Below, in pieces: positions 8,449 to 15,178 of a DNA stretch of 39,502 nucleotides (position 1 is its first letter; each line of letters begins with the position of its first letter). Location: the NCBI GenBank assembly GCA_012034075.1, contig JAAURD010000018.1, forward strand, positions 1 to 39,502. The letters are read 5' to 3'. A program made the position numbers and the translations under genes. Under the pieces are notes generated by a model. That model did not search any database and was not told the DNA's origin. It saw only the letters and a program-made list of their open reading frames with translations. The stretch comes from Chloroflexaceae bacterium (GTDB lineage Bacteria; Chloroflexota; Chloroflexia; Chloroflexales; Chloroflexaceae).

Positions 8449-8700
8449 ATGCGTATCAGTAATTACGAACAGAACATGGTAAAACAGGTAACAGACGACA
8501 TCCCAGGGGCACGACAGGTTCTCTATACCCAGGGTATCGATCCAACCAACCGCATTTCTCTGGCAAATGCTGCTGCAGGAGCAACGGTAGTCAGTGAAGA
8601 ATTGATGGCACGACTTGATATGAATGCGCGGCGCTTTGCCCGCCAGCATCAGCCAGCGGTACAGGCACCTGCATTTGAACAAGAGCTGGAACTGGCATAA
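8449..8700 (+). CDS. Small DUF542 (ScdA N-terminal)-like protein A, no cysteines
   Basis: This 83-residue protein has the pattern VTDDIPGARQVLYTQGIDP followed by an alanine-rich helix and a final basic helix. It resembles the helical DUF542 domain at the N-terminus of iron-sulfur repair proteins (RIC/YtfE/ScdA), where a GIDxCCGG motif is usual. Here GIDP replaces it and there is no cysteine, so a redox or metal role is not supported. AAGGAGG lies 5 bases before the ATG. It is a clear paralogue of the protein encoded at 8810, with an extra 16-residue acidic tail. The family link is a tentative visual match; function is unknown. Confidence 0.7.
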   Translation: MRISNYEQNMVKQVTDDIPGARQVLYTQGIDPTNRISLANAAAGATVVSEELMARLDMNARRFARQHQPAVQAPAFEQELELA

Positions 8701-8721
8701 GCCCAGTTGAATATAATAAGG

Positions 8722-8740
8722 GGGCGTGCTTGTGACGCCC
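8722..8740 (+). other. Hairpin between the paralogous small genes
   Basis: gggcgt (8722-8727) pairs with acgccc (8735-8740) around a 7-base loop. No T-run follows, so it may stabilise or process the transcript rather than end it. Confidence 0.45.
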
Positions 8741-8809
8741 TCGACGGACAAACACAACACCATTGGACTATTGGAAGAAGCAGAACACATATTATAGGAG
8801 GTTACGACC

Positions 8810-9013
8810 ATGCGACATGTACGATGTGAAGAGCAGACCGTTGAGCAGGTAGCGGATCATATTGCTGGAGCAAATAGCGTTTTGCGCACACACAACATTG
8901 ACCCGACCACGCGGCTTTCGCTGAGCAATGCTGCTGCTGCAACCACCAACGTGACGGATGAGGTCATGGCTCTGCTGGAAACGCAGGCCCGCCGCGCTGC
9001 TCGCCAGCGTTAA
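8810..9013 (+). CDS. Small DUF542-like protein B, paralogue of the preceding gene
   Basis: The 67-residue protein aligns end to end with the first two thirds of protein A: VADHIAGANSVLRTHNIDP against VTDDIPGARQVLYTQGIDP, then shared LSNAAA and basic C-terminal helices. It has a single cysteine near the start (RHVRCEE) that is absent from A. A perfect AGGAGG lies 8 bases before the ATG. The gene is 109 bases after A and is followed by a good terminator, so the two form a short operon. The pair may form homo- or heteromeric helical bundles; this is speculation. Confidence 0.7.
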   Translation: MRHVRCEEQTVEQVADHIAGANSVLRTHNIDPTTRLSLSNAAAATTNVTDEVMALLETQARRAARQR

Positions 9014-9056
9014 TCGTCGCGGGGGGAACTCGTGATAACTTACAATCGATATACTG

Positions 9057-9094
9057 AGCACGAGGCGTTCTTGATGATGTCCTCGTGCTTTTTT
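9057..9094 (+). terminator. Rho-independent terminator of the small-protein operon
   Basis: A perfect 9-bp stem (agcacgagg at 9057-9065, cctcgtgct at 9081-9089) with a 15-base loop runs directly into a T6 tract ending at 9094. Confidence 0.85.
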
Positions 9095-9111
9095 GTTGCC
9101 TCTGATTCCTT

Positions 9112-9158
9112 ATCGGAAAAAGCAAAGAAAAAGAGAACCAGCCAGAAACAGGTTGGTT
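9112..9158 (-). terminator. Possible terminator for the HTH gene
   Basis: On the minus strand AACCAACC and GGCTGGTT (9151-9158 and 9136-9143) form an 8-bp stem with one mismatch, followed by CTCTTTTTC and more T-rich sequence. It starts about 40 bases past the stop at 9196. Confidence 0.45.
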
Positions 9159-9195
9159 GGCGTATGAGGGTTCGGTTGGAAATAACAACGTTCTT

Positions 9196-9405
9196 CTAGG
9201 CTACCACTTCGATGCGCGTTCGTTCGAGCATATCGAGGATACTTGATCCTTTGATAAAGATGCGTCTGATGCTAGGGGGACGACTGACTTCAAGCTCTCC
9301 AGAAGCAATGAGACGTTTGAGTGTGCTGATGCTAATGCCCAACATTTCGGCTGCTTCTTCGCGTGAGTAAATCGTATCCGGATCAACAGGTGTACGTCTG
9401 ATCAT
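9196..9405 (-). CDS. Excisionase/MerR-type helix-turn-helix protein
   Basis: The 69-residue protein reads as a single DNA-binding domain of the excisionase (HTH_17) class: a YSREEAAEMLGISISTLKRL recognition-helix region from about residue 13, then SGELEVSRPPSIRRIFIKGS, the typical wing. The start ATG at 9405 is chosen because it follows AAAGGA and a strong promoter; the open frame extends to 9843, but that extension is translated promoter and intergenic sequence. No phage genes are nearby, so it is more likely a stand-alone regulator than an excisionase. A palindrome inside its own promoter suggests autoregulation. Confidence 0.8.
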   Translation of the reverse strand: MIRRTPVDPDTIYSREEAAEMLGISISTLKRLIASGELEVSRPPSIRRIFIKGSSILDMLERTRIEVVA

Positions 9406-9444
9406 ATATTTTTTATCCTTTCTCTCAATGATACCAGCATAATT

Positions 9445-9474
9445 ATTGTACCATAGGCAACTATGGGTTGTCAA
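9445..9474 (-). promoter_or_regulatory. Consensus promoter with an operator-like palindrome in the spacer
   Basis: On the minus strand TTGACA (9469-9474) and TACAAT (9445-9450) are 18 bases apart. The spacer contains the perfect inverted repeat CCATAG-ttgc-CTATGG (9451-9466). Placing a palindrome between -35 and -10 is typical of a repressor site or a MerR-type activator site. The spacer is only 18 bases, which fits repression better than MerR-type activation (19-20). The HTH protein starts 40 bases downstream. Confidence 0.75.
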
Positions 9475-9632
9475 CGGGTCAGACAGTGGCTGAACGGACC
9501 AGTGCATCAGGGAACAGGGTGCCAGTGGTACCAATGGTTGGTAGCTCGCTGAACAGCATGCGCCTTGATTGCCAGAGATGGGTATCCCTGGTACAATGCC
9601 TACTGGTTTCTGTTGCGCAATGGAGATAGGCT

Positions 9633-10157
9633 GTGTTGACCGATATCTTTCTGATTCGTCATGGAGCACCGCAGAACAATACGGGTGTGGAATATCGTGT
9701 GATGCCAGGTCCACCGTTGTCGGAAAAGGGACGGGCAGAGGCACGACAGGCAGCAGCATTTCTGGCCGATAAAGAACTCCAATATTTGTTTGTGTCGCCA
9801 TTTGAACGGGCCGTGCAAACCGCCGAACAGATTGTGGCAGCATTGGATGTGCCAGTCATGTTCACGGAATTGATCCAGGAGTGCCATCCGCAAGAGAGCC
9901 TGGTGCAGGTGCGTCACCGCGTGAGCGAATTTCTGGCGGCGTTGCAAGATTCTCCCTTTCGGCGGGTGGCGCTGGTAAGCCATGGCGCCCCAATTGGTGA
10001 GATGCTGCGTGAATTGAGCGACGATCAGATTGATTTGAGCAAGCATTCCTATGATATCAGCCGCAACTGCGCACCGACAGCCGGAATCTGGCATGCAAGC
10101 CGAGGCAGCCGCAGCTGGCAACTGTCGCTCGTGTTTCAACCAGATGCAAAACCGTAG
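9633..10157 (+). CDS. Histidine phosphatase family protein (phosphoglycerate mutase-like)
   Basis: The protein begins LTDIFLIRHGAPQNN, carrying the catalytic RHG motif, has a PLSEKGRAEARQAAAFL segment, the SPFERAVQTAEQI region with its conserved arginine, an acceptor glutamate region (ELIQECHPQE), and the second catalytic histidine in ALVSHGAP. These are the four active-site elements of the family. At 174 residues it is a small single-domain member; the substrate is not predictable. A GTG at 9633 follows GGAGATAGG and is the chosen start; a TTG next to it is an alternative. It converges with the next gene, with only 16 bases between stops. Confidence 0.9.
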   Translation: MLTDIFLIRHGAPQNNTGVEYRVMPGPPLSEKGRAEARQAAAFLADKELQYLFVSPFERAVQTAEQIVAALDVPVMFTELIQECHPQESLVQVRHRVSEFLAALQDSPFRRVALVSHGAPIGEMLRELSDDQIDLSKHSYDISRNCAPTAGIWHASRGSRSWQLSLVFQPDAKP

Positions 10158-10173
10158 TTGACCCAGAAGTATA

Positions 10174-10650
10174 TTACCTACCGCAATGCTCAATCCAGCG
10201 TTTGATATCGGGAATATGCTGATAATAATGGTCATAGGTGTTACTGGCAATGGCTTGCCAGGGCACCCACTCGGTTGGCATCCCTTGAAATCGCGTCGGG
10301 TCAACGAGTTCTTCGGGTAACAACGATTCGATCTCGTTGATCAGATCGATAAAGACTTTTTCGGCCTCAACCTGAACATCATTGAGCTGACGATGGCGGT
10401 TGGCTGCTAAAATCGCGCCATTGCGTTCCTCAAGTGAGCGGTACCAGAGATCAGAACCAACGAGCGCACGTTGTTGTAACAGGCCAACGGTCTCGCGTTC
10501 ATACCAGGTGATATGAGCAATGATGTCTTTGACTGACATCTCACCGGCAACACCGGCGATCAGCATATTCTCCTCATTTATCTGAGATAATAGCATTTCG
10601 AGATGTGCTCGTTCTGTTTTCAGTGTGTGTATCAAGGTCTTTGCATCCAT
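10174..10650 (-). CDS. ClbS/DfsB (DUF1706)-like DinB-fold four-helix protein
   Basis: The 158-residue helical protein has the pattern MSVKDIIAHITWYERETVGLL near residues 50-70 and NTYDHYYQHIPDIKRWIE near the end, which matches ClbS/DfsB and the wider DinB superfamily. ClbS proteins hydrolyse or protect against genotoxic metabolites; DinB relatives include thiol-dependent transferases. No partner gene suggests which applies. The ATG at 10650 with GGGGA 5 bases upstream is preferred over an upstream TTG at 10677. Confidence 0.75.
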   Translation of the reverse strand: MDAKTLIHTLKTERAHLEMLLSQINEENMLIAGVAGEMSVKDIIAHITWYERETVGLLQQRALVGSDLWYRSLEERNGAILAANRHRQLNDVQVEAEKVFIDLINEIESLLPEELVDPTRFQGMPTEWVPWQAIASNTYDHYYQHIPDIKRWIEHCGR

Positions 10651-10889
10651 TGTCTTCCCCAATATGCTTGTAGACAATCACCACATGAATACACCTAACA
10701 AGAGAGAAATGCGCGATTCCTGGCGTTTAATCCGGATAAAGCACCCCACCCCTTTTTCCGTGACTCCTTTCGCTTTTCCATGGTGTGCTGGGGTTGCTGT
10801 CAACAATTCAGGGGTATTGAAACCAGTTCCGCGCAAAGACGAGCAAATCAGTGTCAAACGTTGTTAGATCAATACATTCCTGATCGGTT

Positions 10890-10918
10890 TTGCCCGTGCT
10901 GGTAAAATGTGGCATAAT
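10890..10918 (+). promoter_or_regulatory. Sigma70-like promoter for the cyclase-phosphatase operon
   Basis: TTGCCC (10890-10895) and CATAAT (10913-10918) are 17 bases apart, about 70 bases before the likely start at 10989. It lies in a gap of about 340 bases (10651-10988) between divergent genes in which nothing else is recognised. Confidence 0.45.
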
Positions 10919-10988
10919 TGAGTAAATATCTTTCTATGATTGTATCATAGTGAAGGTGTCAATCTATCATCGCATAAGGCAAATCACA

Positions 10989-12548
10989 ATGGACTCTTAC
11001 AAGCTAGAAAACCTTTCGCCCCTGTCGAGGATCGAGCCTCGGTTGCGCTGGTTATTACCGGCTGATCTGTATGCCAATGTATGGGTAAATCCAACTCCCG
11101 ATACATTGATGCTTGTCTTTAATCATCTGCGCACCATGCGGCATGTCCTCTCAGATTATCTGCCACGTCCGGCAGCGGATAATCCGCCGATGCCAGGGTA
11201 CAGCCGCCATGGCTGGAGTGAAGGGACGCTGATGTTTACCGACCTGGCTGGTTTTACCCGTTTGCTCGAAGCCAATGCAACCTATGGTCGAGCCGGGGCC
11301 GAAACATTGTTGGGTGTCCTAAACTCGTACTTCAAGGAAATGATCGAAGTAGTGAGTAAATCTGGAGGGTTGTTGCTTGAGTTTACCGGTGATGCCATGC
11401 TCATTCAGTTTGCAGCCGATCCGCTGGATAATCATACCGCCCGCGCTGTTCGTGCTGGCTTGCGCATGCAGCGAGCCATGGATCAATTTGCGGCAATTGA
11501 AACTATGCAGGGGCGGCTCTCGCTGGGTATGCGGATTGGTATTCACACCGGGCGGTTTCTGGCTGCCGATATCGGCACACCACGCCGCATGGAGCATGTG
11601 CTGTTGGGGCACACCGTGCTGCAAACCAAACGCACAGAGGGTGCTGGCCGGGTCGGATCGGTCTGTTTGACCGAAGCGGCATATCAGCAAGTACGGGATC
11701 GTTTTCGGTTTGAGGCGGGAGCAACTGGGTATTATCTCGTCGTTGATGATTTGAGCCATGAGGAACTGGGTGAATATGAGATCACTCCCTCACGCAAGCG
11801 TCAGGCTGGTTCGCTGTTGCTTGAGCGCAGTGTTGAAGGGATGGTCACTGAGATTGAGACATTGTTGGGGACGGTTGAAAAACTCGCCAGCTATTTGCCC
11901 ATGCCTATTTTGACTCTGCTGGCCGAAAGTGCTTCCCGTCGGCGCATTATTCCCGATTTTCCCGATCTGAGTGTCTTATTTGTTAATTTGATTGGACTGC
12001 CCGAGTCGATTGACTACGCCGAGGAGGGCGAAGAAGCCCGAGCCGTCGAAAACTTCTCCCGTACTTTTGCGCTGATCAATGCTGCGGTCGAAGCGCGTGG
12101 CGGGGTACTGAAAAATGTCACCTACCACCTGTCGGGATCGGATATGCTGATCTACTTTGGTGTGCCCAATGCGCATACCAATGATCCATCACGTGCTGCC
12201 GCTACAGCGCTGACGATTCGTGAGATTGTCAACCAGCTTGATACGTTCTGGATCAGCGGCCGGCAGGTGCAGGTACGCTGCCAGATTGGTATCTCACGCG
12301 GGCCAGTCTTTGCCGCCGAAATTGGCGAACCCCGTGGTCGGCGCGAATTTAATATTCTGGGCGATACCGTGAATATTGCTGCACGTTTGATGAGCCGCGC
12401 CGGCGAGAACCAGATATTGATGACCGAGGCGGCGTATAAATCGATTGCGCAACGGTTTGTCTGTGAGCCGTTGGGCCTCTTTTCACTCAAAGGCAAGGCC
12501 TTTTCAATACCTATTTTTGCGCTCACTAGTCAACAACAAGAATCATAG
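10989..12548 (+). CDS. Tandem class III nucleotide cyclase-domain protein with complementary halves
   Basis: Two cyclase homology domains occur in one soluble protein. Domain 1 (about residues 80-230) keeps both metal aspartates, in LMFTDLAGFT and FTGDAMLIQF, but its transition-state region reads LLGHTVLQTKR. Domain 2 (about 330-510) reads LFVNLIGL where the first metal aspartate should be, but keeps NILGDTVNIAARL with the transition-state asparagine and arginine. Together they could make a single catalytic site, as in soluble mammalian adenylyl cyclase. The ATG at 10989 (MDSYKLEN) is favoured; a GTG at 10950 adds 13 residues. It leads an operon with an anti-sigma-type ATPase, a PP2C phosphatase and a MinD-like ATPase. 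Whether cAMP or cGMP is the product is not predicted. Confidence 0.85.
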   Translation: MDSYKLENLSPLSRIEPRLRWLLPADLYANVWVNPTPDTLMLVFNHLRTMRHVLSDYLPRPAADNPPMPGYSRHGWSEGTLMFTDLAGFTRLLEANATYGRAGAETLLGVLNSYFKEMIEVVSKSGGLLLEFTGDAMLIQFAADPLDNHTARAVRAGLRMQRAMDQFAAIETMQGRLSLGMRIGIHTGRFLAADIGTPRRMEHVLLGHTVLQTKRTEGAGRVGSVCLTEAAYQQVRDRFRFEAGATGYYLVVDDLSHEELGEYEITPSRKRQAGSLLLERSVEGMVTEIETLLGTVEKLASYLPMPILTLLAESASRRRIIPDFPDLSVLFVNLIGLPESIDYAEEGEEARAVENFSRTFALINAAVEARGGVLKNVTYHLSGSDMLIYFGVPNAHTNDPSRAAATALTIREIVNQLDTFWISGRQVQVRCQIGISRGPVFAAEIGEPRGRREFNILGDTVNIAARLMSRAGENQILMTEAAYKSIAQRFVCEPLGLFSLKGKAFSIPIFALTSQQQES

Positions 12549-12566
12549 TTGCGCAACTGGTGTCTG

Positions 12567-13013
12567 ATGAATGTAACCATAGAAGAGCAAAACCGGCTAG
12601 TCGTTCCAGGTGAACGCATAGCATTGTCACGTATCCGAGCATATATCATGGATATGAGCTATCGTGCCGGGCTTGATGATCACACAGCACGACGGTTACG
12701 CCGTGCCGTTGATGAGATTGCATCAAATAGTATTATCTATGGTTACGAACAATCAGGGATGAACGGCACTATCGAGGTATCTGCTCTCCTTGATGCTACC
12801 ACACTGACTATCATTCTGGAGGACACAGCACCGCCGTTTGATCCCCGTCAACACCAGGCACCAGATGATCTTGACCTACCAGCAGAACAACGCACCATTG
12901 GTGGCTGGGGCATTGCCATTGCGATGCGTGGCGTCGATCATTTCGCGTATGAGTATACGGGCCAGCGCAACCGTCATATCTTTCAAATCTATCGCCAAAC
13001 GTTGAAGCGTTGA
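12567..13013 (+). CDS. Anti-sigma-type HATPase (RsbW/HATPase_c_2-like)
   Basis: The protein has the GHKL nucleotide-binding boxes: AVDEIASNSIIYGY (N-box with E and N), LEDTAPPFDP (G1) and GGWGIAIAM (G2). The G1 glycine is absent (DTAPPFDP against the usual DxGxPFDP). Size and layout match RsbW/SpoIIAB-like kinases, which phosphorylate anti-sigma antagonists and bind sigma factors. It starts right after the cyclase stop; a TTG at 12549 touches that stop, but the ATG at 12567 gives the better family start. The C-terminus (TLKR) runs into an 8-bp tandem repeat, so its end may vary between strains. PP2C phosphatase and STAS protein genes nearby support a partner-switching role. Confidence 0.85.
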   Translation: MNVTIEEQNRLVVPGERIALSRIRAYIMDMSYRAGLDDHTARRLRRAVDEIASNSIIYGYEQSGMNGTIEVSALLDATTLTIILEDTAPPFDPRQHQAPDDLDLPAEQRTIGGWGIAIAMRGVDHFAYEYTGQRNRHIFQIYRQTLKR

Positions 13014-13055
13014 AGCGTTGAAGCGCAAAGCGTTGGAACGTTGGAACGTTGGAGG
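13001..13055. repeat. 8-bp tandem repeat spanning a stop codon and a ribosome site
   Basis: Three gttgaagc units (13001-13024), a 7-base break, then gttggaac twice and gttggagg (13032-13055). The first units encode the last residues and stop of the HATPase gene; the last unit supplies the GGAGG of the phosphatase ribosome site. A second array of the same family (gcgttgga x8) lies at 20893-20956. Confidence 0.85.
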
Positions 13056-13062
13056 TTGTTTT

Positions 13063-14325
13063 ATGACAGGTCGTTTTCATATCCTTGTGATCGACCATGA
13101 TCAAGCACACCGTGTCGAACTCGCCGATCAAGTACAGCAACTGGGCTATACCGTATCGGTCGTTGATGATGGCCGTCAAGCGTTTGCATTGATGGCAGCA
13201 TTGAAGTACGACCTTGTGTTGCTTTCAAGCGAACTGCGGGGCATGAACAGCTATCAGGTGTTAGAGCACCTGCGGGCTACCGGTGCGGTAGAGAAGATAC
13301 CAGTGATCGTCCTGATGCCAGATGAACAGGCTATCCATATTGAACACTACCTTGAACTGGGCGCCACCGATTATCTGGTGGTGCCTACCGAACCCGGTAT
13401 TCTGAAGCAGCGTATTGCCCTCAATATAGCCTATCAAAAACATACTATTGCCGAACAGCACACCGATCGGACTTCAGATCTGTTGCAGATTGAGCATGAT
13501 GTGCATATTGGCCGGCAAATACAGGCTGGGTTTTTACCAGATCACTTGCCAGAGCTGGACAACTGGGAGATTGCGGCGCGGTTTCATCCGGCCCGCGAGG
13601 TCTCCGGTGATTTTTATGATGCCTTTATGATGATCCAGAATCGGCGCGTGGGCCTGGTGATGGCCGATGTGTGTGATAAAGGCGTGGGCGCAGCCCTCTT
13701 TATGGCGCTCTCACGCAGCCTTATCCGGGCCTTTGCCCAGCAACATACGACATTAAGCTGGACGAATGTACTACACGATGATCAACCATCAGTGCATCGT
13801 CATGGTGCGGGCAGGTCGGGTCGTCAGGCACCGCCTTCAACCGGCAGCGTCGCATTACACAATGCAGTCGTACTGGCAAATAACTATATCGTCACCAATC
13901 ATGTCCATATGAACATGTACGTGACGGTCTTTTTTGGTCTGCTCAACCCGATCAATGGCGAATTGCTCTATATCAACTGTGGACATCCCCCGCCTATTCT
14001 TATCGGCCCAGAAGGCGTCAAGTCAGAGTTGATCAATACTGGCCCGGCGGTGGGTATTATTCCGGATGTCCAGTTTGGGATTGAGCAGGTACAACTTGAA
14101 CCGGGCGACACGCTTTTCAGTTATACTGATGGTGTGACCGATGCGCGTTCCCCGAATCGCCAGTTTTTTGGCGAACGGCGGTTATGGGCGCTGCTTAACC
14201 AGCCGTACCCTTCGGCGGTTGGCTTACTCAATGCGGTAGATAGCCAGCTCCATGCGCATATTGCAACAGCCGATCAATTTGATGATATTACCATGCTAGC
14301 GGTTCGCCGCACACTGCCAACGTGA
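13063..14325 (+). CDS. Pseudo-receiver-PP2C (SpoIIE/RsbU-type) serine phosphatase
   Basis: Residues 1-125 form a receiver-like domain (HILVIDHDQAHRVEL...), but the phospho-acceptor position reads LVLLSSELRGM, with serine in place of aspartate, and the conserved lysine is replaced in YLVVPTEP. It is therefore probably not phosphorylated. A helical linker leads to the SpoIIE phosphatase domain: PAREVSGDFYDAF, VMADVCDKGVGAALFMA, FSYTDGVTDAR and DDITMLAV contain the metal aspartates. Such enzymes dephosphorylate STAS-type antagonists. The ATG at 13063 is chosen because GGAGG lies 7 bases upstream; the open frame from 13018 includes translated repeat. It is adjacent to the HATPase it would oppose. 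An insert near residues 245-290 is unusual but in frame. Confidence 0.9.
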   Translation: MTGRFHILVIDHDQAHRVELADQVQQLGYTVSVVDDGRQAFALMAALKYDLVLLSSELRGMNSYQVLEHLRATGAVEKIPVIVLMPDEQAIHIEHYLELGATDYLVVPTEPGILKQRIALNIAYQKHTIAEQHTDRTSDLLQIEHDVHIGRQIQAGFLPDHLPELDNWEIAARFHPAREVSGDFYDAFMMIQNRRVGLVMADVCDKGVGAALFMALSRSLIRAFAQQHTTLSWTNVLHDDQPSVHRHGAGRSGRQAPPSTGSVALHNAVVLANNYIVTNHVHMNMYVTVFFGLLNPINGELLYINCGHPPPILIGPEGVKSELINTGPAVGIIPDVQFGIEQVQLEPGDTLFSYTDGVTDARSPNRQFFGERRLWALLNQPYPSAVGLLNAVDSQLHAHIATADQFDDITMLAVRRTLPT

Positions 14326-14340
14326 GTTCTGTGCAAATCG

Positions 14341-14360
14341 CTGGTAGCGCTACCAGGAGA
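14341..14360 (+). promoter_or_regulatory. Perfect 16-bp palindrome abutting the ribosome site
   Basis: CTGGTAGCGCTACCAG (14341-14356) is a perfect inverted repeat with no spacer. Its last two bases are the first two of the AGGAGA ribosome site that precedes the ATG at 14366. It could be a protein-binding site or an RNA hairpin that limits translation of the MinD-like gene relative to the phosphatase. Confidence 0.6.
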
Positions 14361-14365
14361 AGTCT

Positions 14366-15178
14366 ATGGCCCATCGTATTGCGTTTCATTCAGCTCGTGC
14401 CGGTACGGGCAAATCAACGATTGTTGCCAATCTGGCAACGATTCTGGTGGTATCGGGTTATCGCGTGGGCATTCTCGATGCAAATTTGCAATCCGCATTG
14501 ATGCATCAGTACTTCAGCCTGGACGTGAATCACCCATTCCCAACGCTCAATCAGTATCTGCTCGGCGAATGTCAGGCTCAGCAGATGGTCTATGATGTGA
14601 CACCACGGACAACGCCAACCCTGCCGGGTCAGGTGTTGCTTCTGCCTGCCAGTACTGACGCGCAGGCGCTGGAACAGGTGTTGCGTAATGGGTATAATAC
14701 CGACCGGATTACGGATACGCTGGTGTCACTGATAGATCAACTTCAATTTGATTTTTTCTTGATCGATACGCATGCCGGTTGGCAAGAACGAACCTTGCTG
14801 ACCATGTTGAGCATGGCCATTGTCGACACGCTGTTGATTGTCATGCGACTTGACCAGAATGATTATCAGGGCACCGGGGTTCTCCTCGATCTTGCACGGG
14901 AGCTTGAAGTGCCGAACATTGCGCTTGTGCTCAATCAAGTGGCAATGCACGTGAGTCACGAGCAAGTACAAGAGCGTATTGAGCAGACGTATCAGTGCCC
15001 GGTGATGGCATTGCTGGAATACAGCGACCATCCCACACTGGTAACCCAGAACCATCTCTTCGTGCTCAAGCATCCCCGTCATCCATTGACGCAGAGCCTG
15101 AAGCAACTGGCGATGCTCCTGGTCCAGACGTCTCCTATGAGCAAAGAAGCCGGTGCGTCGGAACCCAGCAGCTTATGA
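14366..15178 (+). CDS. MinD/ParA-like P-loop ATPase (CpaE-type)
   Basis: The 270-residue protein starts with a deviant Walker A loop, SARAGTGKST, close to the KGGxGKT form of MinD/ParA but with an extra arginine and alanine instead of the first lysine-glycine pair. The Walker A' aspartate is in VGILDANLQS, the Walker B strand is DFFLIDTHAG, and VLNQV is the base-recognition strand. No membrane-targeting C-terminal helix of MinD type is seen. These ATPases position proteins or septa; in CpaE and similar cases they work with signalling proteins. It is the last gene of the operon and overlaps the next, convergent, gene by 6 bases. Role in the module is inferred from position only. Confidence 0.85.
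   Translation: MAHRIAFHSARAGTGKSTIVANLATILVVSGYRVGILDANLQSALMHQYFSLDVNHPFPTLNQYLLGECQAQQMVYDVTPRTTPTLPGQVLLLPASTDAQALEQVLRNGYNTDRITDTLVSLIDQLQFDFFLIDTHAGWQERTLLTMLSMAIVDTLLIVMRLDQNDYQGTGVLLDLARELEVPNIALVLNQVAMHVSHEQVQERIEQTYQCPVMALLEYSDHPTLVTQNHLFVLKHPRHPLTQSLKQLAMLLVQTSPMSKEAGASEPSSL

Noticed and set aside
9406-9843. N-terminal extension of the HTH protein
   Set aside because: It runs through the consensus promoter and the overlapping phosphatase gene; the ATG at 9405 has a ribosome site.
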